A stretch of DNA of 64,000 nt from Flavobacteriales bacterium (GTDB taxonomy: Bacteria; Bacteroidota; Bacteroidia; Flavobacteriales_E; Vicingaceae), in the NCBI GenBank assembly GCA_002706365.1, contig PALM01000040.1:1-64000 (forward strand), in the 5' to 3' direction. Positions 1 to 7,897 of the stretch are shown here, piece after piece. Position numbers and translations under genes: made by a program. Each line of letters starts with the position of its first letter. Position 1 is the stretch's first letter. The notes below the pieces were generated by a model. It saw nothing but the letters and a program-made list of their open reading frames with translations, made no database searches and was not told the origin of the DNA.

Positions 1-139
1 ATGTAAACTAGTATACAGAGCCTTCGCAACAATAAAAAGACAAAGTCCATATGTGAATCTTCAACATTAATTTGCAAATGTCAAAGTCTTAGAATACACT
101 AAGTTTCGATGCTAAGGACACAAAGCCATTCGTAATTCC

Positions 140-595
140 CTACACCAACTTCATCCCCTGCATCACCGAATAAACCAAATCCCCCTCATAACCCTTGGCT
201 TTCATCTTCTGAAAAATCCGATCTGCCGCATATCCCTGTCCATCGAACTTTTCGATCAATTCTTTGGCCTGTTTCTCATAGTCATCCTGATCCAATTCGG
301 CCAATGCAATCTCCGCAAAACTCTCCTTCACCCTCTTGCTGTATAATCCTTCACGAATCTTATACCTCCCCCATTGGTTTTGTCGGAATTTGGACCTTGC
401 ATACAATTCTGCAAATCGCTGATCATCGATAAACCCCTCTTGCTCCAATTGGTTAATCGCAGTATCTATCTTATCAGCCGACAACCCCAATTCTTTAGCC
501 CTTACTCCAACCTCCGAACTCGCTCTCTCGCGATAAGCGCAGAAAGATCTGAGCTTTTCCAGAACTTCAGATTCAGAGAGTTGTTGCTTTTGCAT
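140..595 (-). CDS. recX: Regulatory protein RecX
   Basis: The 151-residue, helix-rich product fits the RecX family, which binds RecA filaments and limits RecA recombinase and coprotease activity in the cytoplasm. Recognisable features are the N-terminal stretch with FCAYRERASSEV, the central GFIDDQRFAELYARSKF block, which is the most conserved RecX signature, and repeated short three-helix units. Its length is usual for the family. The ATG at 595 directly precedes MQKQQLSE. It is transcribed divergently from the MFS gene, with only about 50 bases between starts, so the two may share a control region. RecA itself is not in the window. The assignment rests on motif recognition. Confidence 0.88.
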   Translation of the reverse strand: MQKQQLSESEVLEKLRSFCAYRERASSEVGVRAKELGLSADKIDTAINQLEQEGFIDDQRFAELYARSKFRQNQWGRYKIREGLYSKRVKESFAEIALAELDQDDYEKQAKELIEKFDGQGYAADRIFQKMKAKGYEGDLVYSVMQGMKLV

Positions 596-647
596 TCGAG
601 CGTAATTAGATGTCTAATTTCGCAATTCACAATCAATCCAATGGCTC

Positions 648-1901
648 TTGAAGAATAAAAAGGCGCTCTACTTATTACTTTCTGCCAATGCCATCTCGCA
701 TTTTGCTCAGGGTATAAGTATGCTCGCTATTCCCTGGTATTTTGCCAAGCATCTGGGAGCGGCTTCCACCTTCGCCACCATGTATTCGATTGCCACTTTC
801 ATCACACTTTTCTGGGGCTTATATGCCGGTACTTTGATCGATCGATTCCCCAGAAAGAATATCTTCTTGGGCATCTGCGCGCTTTCTTCGGTGGTGCTAA
901 TCTCAGTGTCATCTATGGGATATTTGGGCGATGAGATTCCCATGTTCTGGGTGGCTTTTGTCTTCTGCTTCACCCTCTTCAATTACAATATTCACTATCC
1001 AACGCTTTATGCTTTCGGACAAGAGATTACGGAGAAGGAGAATTACTCCAAGACCAATTCATTATTAGAGGTGATAGGACAATCGACCAATGTGCTTTCA
1101 GGAGCTATGGCGGTTTTATTGATCGAAGGAATAAACACCTCCCTTTTCGGGATGGAGATCCATATTGAAGCTTGGCCTATTGAGCGGATCTTCTTGATGG
1201 ATGGGATCACTTATATAGTTGCAGCTGTATTGATCAAAATGATCAAATACGTGCCTACAACCGAGCTTAAACGCTCTACTGATCCAATTCTAGTGCGATT
1301 CAAAGAAGGCTTGGCCTATCTGAAAGAAAGACCGCTGCTCTTCCATTTTGGAAATGCTTCTTATACAGTCTTCATCTTTGTGCTGATCGCCACTCACCTG
1401 CTCTGGCCCATCTATGTGGATTCGCATTTGGAAGCCGAGGGGAATGTCTATGCCATTACCAAAGTCCATTACGCCATTGGTGCCATGCTAGCCGGCTTCA
1501 CCATCAGCTGGATCTTTAGATTCACTCATCGAATCAACAGTATCCTCATCCTGATGCTGATCGCATTTATCGCCTTCACAACCTTAAGTCTTACTCAGAA
1601 CGAACTTATACTTTATGGAACGGCCTTCTTCCTGGGAATCTCCAATGCGGGTATTCGCATACAGCGGATCACCTATCTTTTCAATCATATTCCGAATAAC
1701 ATCATCGGCAGAACCAACTCTGTCTTTCAGAGTATCAATATCTTCTTGAGGTCGGTCTTCCTGGGGATCTTCTCGATGGCCTTTTTCAATGAAGGATCGA
1801 ATATTGTGTGGGCTATGGTGATAGCAGCTGCTGCAATAATGGTATCTTTTGTACCTCTGTTATACCATTATAAGAAACTGAAAGATTTTAGGAAGGTATA
1901 A
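648..1901 (+). CDS. MFS transporter, MFS_3-like drug/macrolide exporter type
   Basis: A 417-residue membrane protein with hydrophobic segments along its whole length, consistent with 12 helices. After the second helix lies GTLIDRFPRKN, the loop 2-3 motif typical of MFS exporters. It resembles the MFS_3 group, which includes macrolide and siderophore exporters; the substrate cannot be read from sequence. The only upstream start in frame is TTG at 648, and it gives a sensible cytosolic N-terminus (MKNKKALYLL) before helix 1. An ATG at 641 is in another frame and stops at once. A diverged copy of its last 26 or so codons lies about 640 bases downstream, so a tandem paralogue probably existed once. 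Confidence 0.8.
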   Translation: MKNKKALYLLLSANAISHFAQGISMLAIPWYFAKHLGAASTFATMYSIATFITLFWGLYAGTLIDRFPRKNIFLGICALSSVVLISVSSMGYLGDEIPMFWVAFVFCFTLFNYNIHYPTLYAFGQEITEKENYSKTNSLLEVIGQSTNVLSGAMAVLLIEGINTSLFGMEIHIEAWPIERIFLMDGITYIVAAVLIKMIKYVPTTELKRSTDPILVRFKEGLAYLKERPLLFHFGNASYTVFIFVLIATHLLWPIYVDSHLEAEGNVYAITKVHYAIGAMLAGFTISWIFRFTHRINSILILMLIAFIAFTTLSLTQNELILYGTAFFLGISNAGIRIQRITYLFNHIPNNIIGRTNSVFQSINIFLRSVFLGIFSMAFFNEGSNIVWAMVIAAAAIMVSFVPLLYHYKKLKDFRKV

Positions 1902-1907
1902 GATTGG

Positions 1908-1935
1908 TAAGGTCGGGGTCGGGGACCGAGGTCGG
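1908..1935 (+). repeat. Left arm of imperfect inverted repeat flanking the four-helix-bundle gene
   Basis: A GC-rich 28-base stretch built on GGTCGGGGTCGGGG and GAGGTCGG. The reverse complement of 2446-2473 matches it at about 20 of 28 positions by eye. Together the arms bracket the gene at 2034-2381. The arm begins just after the MFS stop codon. Confidence 0.5.
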
Positions 1936-2033
1936 CTTTTTAGGCAGAAAGAAAATCATTCTCTAATAGAACCCCCCTTAACCCAAGCCTAGGTCCTTGA
2001 GCACGACTAAGGGTCGAACTCGACCAAAATGAA

Positions 2034-2381
2034 TCAATCAGTCAATCTCTTTATTAGCTTGAATAAAATCTTAGACAGAACTTCTGCTTCAGACTTCAAT
2101 TCTTTAAACGTTTTCAAACTAATGCTTCCTTCTTCTTTCAAGATATCCAGGACTGCAACACATTCGTTTATTGAACTCCTTGAAATCACATAAAACCTTC
2201 TAACATCCTTCTTTGAAAAACGTCCATTCCCTTCAGCTAAATTTAACTGCACACTTAAAGATGCTCTTCTTAACTGATTTTCTGTGGCATAGTCTAGTTT
2301 TAGGGTTTTGATCAATGCTCTAATTCTAAGATTAAAAGAACGAGACTTTTTATATATTTCTAACTCTTCAAATGGAAACAT
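2034..2381 (-). CDS. Four helix bundle protein (23S rRNA intervening-sequence protein family)
   Basis: This 115-residue product matches the small family of four-helix-bundle proteins first described from open reading frames inside 23S rRNA intervening sequences. Visible signatures are the N-terminal FEELEIYKKSRSF, the central LRRASLSVQLNLAEGNGR, and the RFYVISRSSINE helix. Related proteins include the Avd accessory factor of diversity-generating retroelements, but no reverse transcriptase is nearby. Molecular function is unknown. The gene is alone, points against its neighbours, is flanked by GC-rich inverted repeats, and lies between the intact MFS gene and the tail of a second MFS copy. That setting suggests it arrived as a unit. 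Confidence 0.85.
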   Translation of the reverse strand: MFPFEELEIYKKSRSFNLRIRALIKTLKLDYATENQLRRASLSVQLNLAEGNGRFSKKDVRRFYVISRSSINECVAVLDILKEEGSISLKTFKELKSEAEVLSKILFKLIKRLTD

Positions 2382-2445
2382 AAATCTTTTCTATTGAAGT
2401 TACAACAATCCTTTAATTTCAAGAAATCGAATTGTTAAACGAATC

Positions 2446-2473
2446 TCGACCCCAGCCTTCGACCTCGACCTAA
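2446..2473 (-). repeat. Right arm of imperfect inverted repeat flanking the four-helix-bundle gene
   Basis: Reverse complement begins TTAGGTCGAGGTCGAAGG and pairs imperfectly with 1908-1935. Similar tracts (GTTCGAGGACGAGGACGAAG) occur inside ctaA near 11229-11250, so this is one type of the dispersed repeats in the window rather than a sequence unique to this gene. Confidence 0.5.
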
Positions 2474-2538
2474 CAAATTATTGAATGGGCAGATAATCTA
2501 TTATTAGAAGTAGTTAGATTATATGAATACCCTTATAG

Positions 2539-2619
2539 ATAGCTGCTTTTATGATACTGATTTCCTTTGTTCCCCTTATTGTGAACTATAAGGGCTTGAA
2601 GGACTACAAGAAAGTTTAG
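2539..2619 (+). pseudogene. C-terminal remnant of a second MFS transporter gene
   Basis: Read forward from 2539 this stretch encodes IAAFMILISFVPL followed by VNYKGLKDYKKV and a TAG stop at 2617-2619. The last residues of the MFS transporter ending at 1901 read IAAAAIMVSFVPL and YHYKKLKDFRKV. About 26 codons are clearly homologous but diverged, with an in-frame stop just upstream (2536-2538) and no usable start. I read this as the surviving tail of a tandem paralogue whose body was deleted or replaced by the four-helix-bundle segment. An old partial duplication would look the same. Confidence 0.72.
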
Positions 2620-3123
2620 TTAATTGAACAGCATCCGCTTTAACCACAGCGAACCTGCCTGCCGGCAGGCAGGCACTGCGAAGGCACAGCGAGCACGGCG
2701 AATTTTCATTCCAAAATACCGATCCTCGATCTTGGTTCCTGAGCGTAGCCGAAGGACCGATCACCGGTCATTTTCAAGCTATTACACAAGGGTGCGCTAA
2801 GGTTTCCTGCCTTGGCAGGCAGGCGCAAAGGTTCACTAGGAGTGAAAATCAAAACATTGTGAACCTTCGCCTTGCCCTTCATAGCTTTAGCGTAGAAGGG
2901 TGAGCGCAAAGCGCCATAGCGAGCCTTTGTGACATAGCCAATACGACCAATTACTCTTAAAGTCTAATCTCTATTAAATCTCCCGCAGATCTCACAGATT
3001 AACGCAGATCAAAACTCTAAGTACTCCAAGTATTCTAAATACTCTGAACTCAAAAAACTCTAGCGCACTCCTTGTCCTTCGAAGCTTTAGCGTAGAAGGA
3101 TTAGCTGCACTCTAGCGCACTCG
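2620..3123. repeat. Intergenic repeat mosaic between MFS remnant and RNase G gene
   Basis: No credible gene lies here. The stretch combines several motif types that recur elsewhere in the window. There is a perfect 20-base palindrome CCTGCCTGCCGGCAGGCAGG at 2654-2673 and a shorter relative near 2806-2823. A GGTTCCTGAGC...CCGAAGGACCG unit lies near 2733-2760, and an ACACAAGGG/TTCACTAGGAGTGAA/GTGAACCTTCGC unit spans 2792-2935. A CCGCAGATCTCACAGATTAACGCAGAT unit lies near 2984-3008, CCTTCGAAGCTTTAGCGTAGAAGG at 3077-3100, and CTCTAGCGCACTC at both ends of that. Reading frames across it are repetitive and not conserved-looking. Confidence 0.7.
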
Positions 3124-4677
3124 TCACTTCAAATGAATCTCTTCCCCTTTCGCATCAAAGAATCGATACTCCAAGAACGCATAAGCATCCGACTTCTTCA
3201 CCGTTACCCAACGGTTGTAATTCGTATACCACTTACGTTGGATGGAATAGAAACCCTTAGTTAGGTATGCCTGCACAAAAGGATGGCAAATCAGGGTGAG
3301 TTTCTTTTGGTTCATCTGCTTGATCAGATAGCGCAGCTTATTCTGAATCTCATCGATCATGAGAATAGTGGCTTGTGTTTCCCCAGTACCGTTGCAGCAA
3401 GGACATTTCTCTGCTGTTTTGATATCCATTTCAGGGCGCACTCGCTGACGTGTGATCTGAACCAAACCGAATTTGGTTGGAGGAAGAATAGTGTGCTTCG
3501 CACGATCATCACTCATCACATTCTTCATGTGCTCGAAGAGCTTCTCGCGATTGGCCCCATCCTTCATATCGATGAAATCAATTACGATGATTCCACCCAT
3601 ATCGCGCAGTCTAAGCTGACGGGCAATTTCTTCTGCAGATTCCATATTCACATCTATGGCATTCTGCTCTTGATTGTCTTTTGAACGCGAACGCTGTCCA
3701 CTGTTCACATCAATAACGTGAAGGGCTTCAGTATGCTCAATTACCAAATAAGCACCCGATTTCATGGTCACATTCTTGCCAAAAAGCGCTTTGATCTGCT
3801 TTTCAATGCCAAAATGCTCGAAAATTGGGATGTTTCTACGATAGCCTTTAACGATCTTCTCTTTGCCTGGAGCAATAGAGGCGATGTATTCTTTCAGCTC
3901 TGCCTTGGTCTCTTGAGAATCTACATAGATGTTATTGAAGTCTTTGTTGAGCATATCTCTCAGCATAGCTGAACTTCTACTCAACTCGCCCAATACTCTG
4001 TGCGGTGGCTTGGCCTTCTTCAATTGCTTGAAACACTCTTCCCATTTGTCGATCAAAGCCTGAAGATCTGCATGCAGATCAGCTACTTTCTTATTCTCGG
4101 CAACGGTACGCACAATAACTCCAAAGCCTTCCGGACGAATACTCTTGATCAGTCTTTTCAGACGATCTTTTTCTTCATAAGAACGGATCTTTTGAGAAAC
4201 CGAAATACGGTTTGAGAATGGCACCAATACCATATATCTCCCGGCAAGGGAAAGTTCACTACTCAAGCGCGGTCCCTTGGTAGAGATCGGCTCTTTAGCT
4301 ATTTGCACCAGTACATGCTGGTTCTGTTTCAACAAGTCGGTAATCTTACCGTCCTTATTGATCTCAGCTTCGAACTTGAACTTTTTCAGAGAGCCACCTT
4401 TGATCCCACCTTTGTTCACGCCTTCAACATATTTGTTGAGCGATGCGAAGTTTGGTCCTAGATCAAGGTAGTGTAAGAAAGCATCTTTGTTGTATCCAAC
4501 GTCTACAAAAGCAGCGTTAAGACCGGGCATCACTTTTTTAATGCGCCCTAGATAAATATCTCCTACCGAAAAATTGTTGTTGCTCTTCTCCTTATGAAGT
4601 TCGATCAACCTTCTGTTCTCCATCAATGCGAGGGTGTCTTCAGAAGGTTTAGAACTTATCACTAAATCTAAACTCAT
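3124..4677 (-). CDS. rng: Ribonuclease G (RNase E/G family)
   Basis: A 517-residue cytoplasmic endoribonuclease of the RNase E/G family, which processes rRNA and cuts 5'-monophosphorylated RNA. An N-terminal S1 RNA-binding domain runs from about residue 38 (GDIYLGRIKKVMPGLNAAFVDVG). The catalytic region contains both metal-binding aspartates, in HVIDVNSG and IVIDFIDM. The zinc-link cysteines are present as KCPCCNGTGE. It lacks the long disordered C-terminal scaffold of E. coli RNase E, so RNase G is the better name. ATG at 4677 gives MSLDLVIS. It is last in a run with HU, TPR and small basic protein genes, an order I recognise from other Bacteroidota. Confidence 0.93.
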   Translation of the reverse strand: MSLDLVISSKPSEDTLALMENRRLIELHKEKSNNNFSVGDIYLGRIKKVMPGLNAAFVDVGYNKDAFLHYLDLGPNFASLNKYVEGVNKGGIKGGSLKKFKFEAEINKDGKITDLLKQNQHVLVQIAKEPISTKGPRLSSELSLAGRYMVLVPFSNRISVSQKIRSYEEKDRLKRLIKSIRPEGFGVIVRTVAENKKVADLHADLQALIDKWEECFKQLKKAKPPHRVLGELSRSSAMLRDMLNKDFNNIYVDSQETKAELKEYIASIAPGKEKIVKGYRRNIPIFEHFGIEKQIKALFGKNVTMKSGAYLVIEHTEALHVIDVNSGQRSRSKDNQEQNAIDVNMESAEEIARQLRLRDMGGIIVIDFIDMKDGANREKLFEHMKNVMSDDRAKHTILPPTKFGLVQITRQRVRPEMDIKTAEKCPCCNGTGETQATILMIDEIQNKLRYLIKQMNQKKLTLICHPFVQAYLTKGFYSIQRKWYTNYNRWVTVKKSDAYAFLEYRFFDAKGEEIHLK

Positions 4678-4782
4678 CTTGATTGATCAGTTATGCAAGC
4701 ACAAGAATCCCATGACATTTAATGCAGGGATCCTGTGAAAATCTTAAAAGGAAAGGATGCTCTAAATCAGAGCTTTACAGAC

Positions 4783-4875
4783 TTATTTTTTCTTCTTGTG
4801 ACGATTTTTACGTAATCTTTTCTTACGCTTGTGTGTCGCCATCTTATGTCTTTTTCTTTTCTTACCGCTTGGCAT
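4783..4875 (-). CDS. 30-residue basic protein, bS22/mS38 (AURKAIP1/COX24)-like
   Basis: Reading the minus strand from ATG at 4875 gives a 30-residue peptide, MPSGKKRKRHKMATHKRKKR followed by LRKNRHKKKK and TAA. More than half of it is Lys/Arg. The KMxxHKxxKxxRK pattern is that of the COX24/AURKAIP1 domain, found in mitochondrial ribosomal protein mS38 and mycobacterial bS22. The likely role is a small ribosomal protein of the 30S subunit; that is inference from the motif. It starts 21 bases after the TPR gene stop and lies about 105 bases ahead of the RNase G gene, so it is probably cotranscribed with both. Its size makes it easy to miss in annotation. Confidence 0.82.
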   Translation of the reverse strand: MPSGKKRKRHKMATHKRKKRLRKNRHKKKK

Positions 4876-4896
4876 AACCTGGTTTTTTAAATATTA

Positions 4897-5805
4897 TTAA
4901 TTACTTCTTATTTCTTCTATATACTGATCCACTCTCTGATCCACTATAGGATCATTCATGATATCTCTATACTTCTTTAAATATTCAATGCCTTTTTCAT
5001 TATCTCCTTGCGATAGATATACGTCCGCTAAATAGAGATAAGCCTCGGCATTATTGGGATCCAGCTTTAATACTTGCTCAAAACGCTCGATCGCTTTGTC
5101 GTACTGTCCGGATTGGATTGCAAAATAACCCAAATTTGTGATAGCATCCACATTTTCAGGGTCAATTTTTAATACATCACGCAACATTCCAATACCTTTC
5201 ATTGGCATTTCACCTAAAATTGCAGCCCCTTCAACATAGGCTACTCCAAGCGCCGTTTTTGCTTGTAGAAAGTCGGGATCTAGCTCCAATGCCTTTTCAT
5301 ATGCCGCTACAGCGCCGTCTAGCATTGGTTTTGATTGATTCTTCGATAGGCGGAATGCCTTGAAATAATTGTCGCCAGCCAACATATAATTTGTTGCTGA
5401 AGGCATTACATCGGCTTTAGCGCGACTGTATTTAGCCACATATGGTGGCAAATTCTCTTTAATAGCCAGCTCTACCAATTCATCGTAGGCTGCTATTTTA
5501 TCTGTGGGGTCTGTCATCCCCATGGCTTTGGTTTCACCTTCCTCAAATCTCGCTGTCAGGGCGGGGTTATTGTCAAGCTTTTCTTGCCATTTTTGATCTT
5601 GATCAGAAGTACCATCTTCATGAGCACCAACTTCATGCTCATGACCCGCATGTGCGTCCTCGTCTTCGGTCATCGATCCTTCGACAGAAGTTAAATTATC
5701 GTCGGCGACCTTCTCCTCAAGCGACCTAGGTGAAAACCATAGAAATAAGGCCAAAAAAACTCCTGCTACTACTAGCAGGAGCTGTATGATTGCTTTCTTA
5801 GACAT
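4897..5805 (-). CDS. Membrane-anchored TPR protein
   Basis: This 302-residue protein has one N-terminal membrane segment (about residues 6-24), an acidic and His-rich linker (DEDAHAGHEHEVGAHED, about residues 47-64), then a helical domain. At least three TPR units follow, seen in AYEKALELDPDFLQAK, AITNLGYFAIQSGQYDKAIE and AEAYLYLADVYLSQGDNEKG. The domain probably faces the periplasm as a scaffold; no enzymatic motif is visible. It starts 5 bases after the HU gene stop, so cotranscription is very likely. A perfect 9-bp inverted repeat (5760-5781) lies inside the first codons. The function is not recognised. Confidence 0.8.
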   Translation of the reverse strand: MSKKAIIQLLLVVAGVFLALFLWFSPRSLEEKVADDNLTSVEGSMTEDEDAHAGHEHEVGAHEDGTSDQDQKWQEKLDNNPALTARFEEGETKAMGMTDPTDKIAAYDELVELAIKENLPPYVAKYSRAKADVMPSATNYMLAGDNYFKAFRLSKNQSKPMLDGAVAAYEKALELDPDFLQAKTALGVAYVEGAAILGEMPMKGIGMLRDVLKIDPENVDAITNLGYFAIQSGQYDKAIERFEQVLKLDPNNAEAYLYLADVYLSQGDNEKGIEYLKKYRDIMNDPIVDQRVDQYIEEIRSN

Positions 5806-5810
5806 TAAGC

Positions 5811-6098
5811 TTATGCTTTAACGTTGTCTTTTACTTTCTCTACAAAGCTTTTTGAAGGCTTGAATGCAGGAATGTAATGAGCTGGAATAATCATAGTGGT
5901 GTTCTTAGAGATATTTCTCCCCGTTTTTTCCGCTCTTTTCTTAGTGATGAAGCTTCCAAAGCCTCTTAGATAAACGTTTTCTCCTTTCTCCAATGAGTTT
6001 CTGATTGAATTCATAAACTCTTCAACTGTAGCTTGAACAGCTACCTTTTCTACGCCGGTAGATTCAGAAATCTCCGTTACGATGTCTGCTTTAGTCAT
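5811..6098 (-). CDS. HU/IHF-family DNA-binding protein
   Basis: A 95-residue histone-like protein. The fold is recognised from MTKADIVTEISESTGV, the VYLRGFGSFITKKRAEKTGRN beta-arm region, and the C-terminal IPAFKPSKSFVEKVK. HU/IHF dimers bend and compact DNA. Which member it is (HU alpha, HU beta or IHF-like) cannot be fixed from sequence. It opens the minus-strand run HU - TPR - bS22-like - RNase G and is transcribed divergently from mutY. A Bacteroidota-type promoter precedes it at 6181-6209, giving an 80-odd base leader. Confidence 0.9.
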   Translation of the reverse strand: MTKADIVTEISESTGVEKVAVQATVEEFMNSIRNSLEKGENVYLRGFGSFITKKRAEKTGRNISKNTTMIIPAHYIPAFKPSKSFVEKVKDNVKA

Positions 6099-6180
6099 TT
6101 GAAATTAAATTTGTAATGGTTGGTGTTAGACTTTAATGCCCAAAATCAAAGAAAATTGGACAAATTTTATATTCGGTGCA

Positions 6181-6209
6181 CAAATATAAGCATAAACAAA
6201 GCCTTCAAA
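6181..6209 (-). promoter_or_regulatory. Promoter of the HU operon
   Basis: On the minus strand 6188-6181 reads TATATTTG, a perfect match to the Bacteroidota -7 consensus TAnnTTTG. A TTTG at 6209-6206 lies 17 bases upstream as a -33 element. It points at the HU gene. Confidence 0.6.
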
Positions 6210-6246
6210 ATTCTAATTATCACGTACTTACAAAATTTTAGACGAT

Positions 6247-7350
6247 TTGACTGATATTATAGACGAGTCTAAAAATTTTCCCTTTGAGTTAATAAAATGG
6301 TATCGACGAAACCATAGAAAGCTCCCATGGAGAGATACTAATGACCCATATAAAATTTGGCTATCGGAGATCATCCTACAGCAAACCCGTGTAGATCAAG
6401 GCTTAGCCTATTATAATCGCTTTATTTCCAAATATCCAAAAGTGGCCGACTTGGCTACTGCGGATCAGGAGGAAGTGCTTAAGGATTGGCAGGGCTTAGG
6501 CTACTACTCCCGTGCGAGAAATTTACATGCTGCCGCAAATATGATCGTGGAGGATTTTGATGGTGCTTTCCCCAACAATTATAGCGAGATCAAAAAACTA
6601 AAAGGCGTAGGCGACTATACCGCTGCGGCAATTGCTTCCTTCGCCTATGGAGAGGCAAAAGCAGTGGTTGATGGGAATGTCTACCGCTTGCTTTCGCGAT
6701 ATTTTGGGATAGAAACTCCAATTGATAGCACAGCAGGTAAAAAAGAGTTCGCCCAATTGGCTCAAGAGCTGATCCCGAAAAAAGAAGCCGGGGAATACAA
6801 TCAGGCCATTATGGAGTTTGGTGCACTGCAGTGTAAGCCCAAAAATCCCGACTGTGATTCTTGCCCTTTGCAAGCTTCTTGCTCGGCTTATGCCAATGAC
6901 AAAGTGGAACTTTTACCGATTAAGGCAAGAAAGACCAAAGTGCGCAATCGTTACTTCCACTATTTGATCTTAGAAGTGGATGATCAATTGGTATTGAGAA
7001 AAAGAGAGGGAAAGGGAATTTGGCAGAACTTATTCGATTTCCCATTGATCGAATCGGAAAAATTGTTGGAATGGAAGAAGCTAGAAGAGCTTGTGGAGCT
7101 GAATTCCGTCGGTATAGATGCCAAATACGAATTTGAAGCTGAAAGTGATGAAAGAAAGCATTTGTTATCACATCAAAAACTGCATTGTAAGTTCTTTCAC
7201 CTGCGCTTGAGCGATTATAATGGTGAACTAAAGAAGGAGTTTCAGCTGTGTAAAAAGAACGAGCTGGAACGATATCCAATTCCCAAATTAATCGAGAATT
7301 ATTTACGAGAAGAGACCAATTTGCTATCTTTGTTTAACAATCAATCTTAA
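6247..7350 (+). CDS. mutY: A/G-specific adenine DNA glycosylase MutY
   Basis: A 367-residue base-excision repair enzyme that removes adenine mispaired with 8-oxoguanine. The N-terminal HhH-GPD domain shows [11 protein letters not shown] with the catalytic Glu, and [18 protein letters not shown] with the helix-hairpin-helix and active-site Asp/Tyr region. The iron-sulphur loop has its four cysteines spaced C-x6-C-x2-C-x5-C ([17 protein letters not shown]). The C-terminal third is the NUDIX-like 8-oxoG recognition domain. The start used is TTG at 6247; no ATG lies between it and the conserved [18 protein letters not shown]. The ssb gene follows after 8 bases, so the two are surely cotranscribed. 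Confidence 0.95.
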   Translation: MTDIIDESKNFPFELIKWYRRNHRKLPWRDTNDPYKIWLSEIILQQTRVDQGLAYYNRFISKYPKVADLATADQEEVLKDWQGLGYYSRARNLHAAANMIVEDFDGAFPNNYSEIKKLKGVGDYTAAAIASFAYGEAKAVVDGNVYRLLSRYFGIETPIDSTAGKKEFAQLAQELIPKKEAGEYNQAIMEFGALQCKPKNPDCDSCPLQASCSAYANDKVELLPIKARKTKVRNRYFHYLILEVDDQLVLRKREGKGIWQNLFDFPLIESEKLLEWKKLEELVELNSVGIDAKYEFEAESDERKHLLSHQKLHCKFFHLRLSDYNGELKKEFQLCKKNELERYPIPKLIENYLREETNLLSLFNNQS

Positions 7351-7358
7351 GGAAGCTA

Positions 7359-7814
7359 ATGGCGGGAGTAAACAAAGTAATTCTAATCGGAAATCTGGGA
7401 AAAGACCCTGAAGTACGTCACCTTGAAAGCGGTGCAACTGTAGCAAATTTCCCAATCGCAACAACCGAAACTTACAAAGACCGCAACGGCAATCGTCAGG
7501 AACAAACCGAATGGCACAATATCGTGCTTTGGAGAGGTCTGGCAGAAATTGCCGAGAAGTACCTTAAGAAGGGAAATCAAATTTATGTGGAGGGCAAACT
7601 TCGCACACGTTCTTGGGAAGACAAGGAAGGCAATACGCGTTATACTACTGAAGTAGTTGGCGACAATATGACCATGCTTGGCGGCCGTTCTGATGGAGGT
7701 TCATCTGAAGGTCCTGCTGCTACTAGCAGCCGTCAGCCTGCTCAAGAAACTCAGACTAGTCAGCCTACACATACCACAGTGAACGACGAAGATGATGACG
7801 ATCTCCCATTCTAA
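7359..7814 (+). CDS. ssb: Single-stranded DNA-binding protein
   Basis: A 151-residue SSB. The OB fold occupies about residues 3-106 ([55 protein letters not shown]). A Gly/Ser/Gln/Thr-rich disordered linker follows, then the acidic tip DDDDLPF that docks repair and replication partners. It forms a tetramer at replication forks. It sits between mutY and gldE, a gene order common in Flavobacteriia. Confidence 0.97.
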   Translation: MAGVNKVILIGNLGKDPEVRHLESGATVANFPIATTETYKDRNGNRQEQTEWHNIVLWRGLAEIAEKYLKKGNQIYVEGKLRTRSWEDKEGNTRYTTEVVGDNMTMLGGRSDGGSSEGPAATSSRQPAQETQTSQPTHTTVNDEDDDDLPF

Positions 7815-7897
7815 TATCCGGAATAACGGCTTGCTTTCAGCTGCCTGTCCCGACTTTAGCGGGAAGACATTCCTATTGTTGAATTAAGCTCCGCACT

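Noticed and set aside
2034-2381. Four-helix-bundle gene as Avd of a diversity-generating retroelement
   Set aside because: No reverse transcriptase, template or variable repeat is visible nearby; only the shared fold supports the idea.
2576-2909. Overlapping minus-strand frames in the repeat mosaic before RNase G
   Set aside because: Cys/Pro/Ser-rich translations of palindromic units, without promoter or similarity; treated as repeat-derived.
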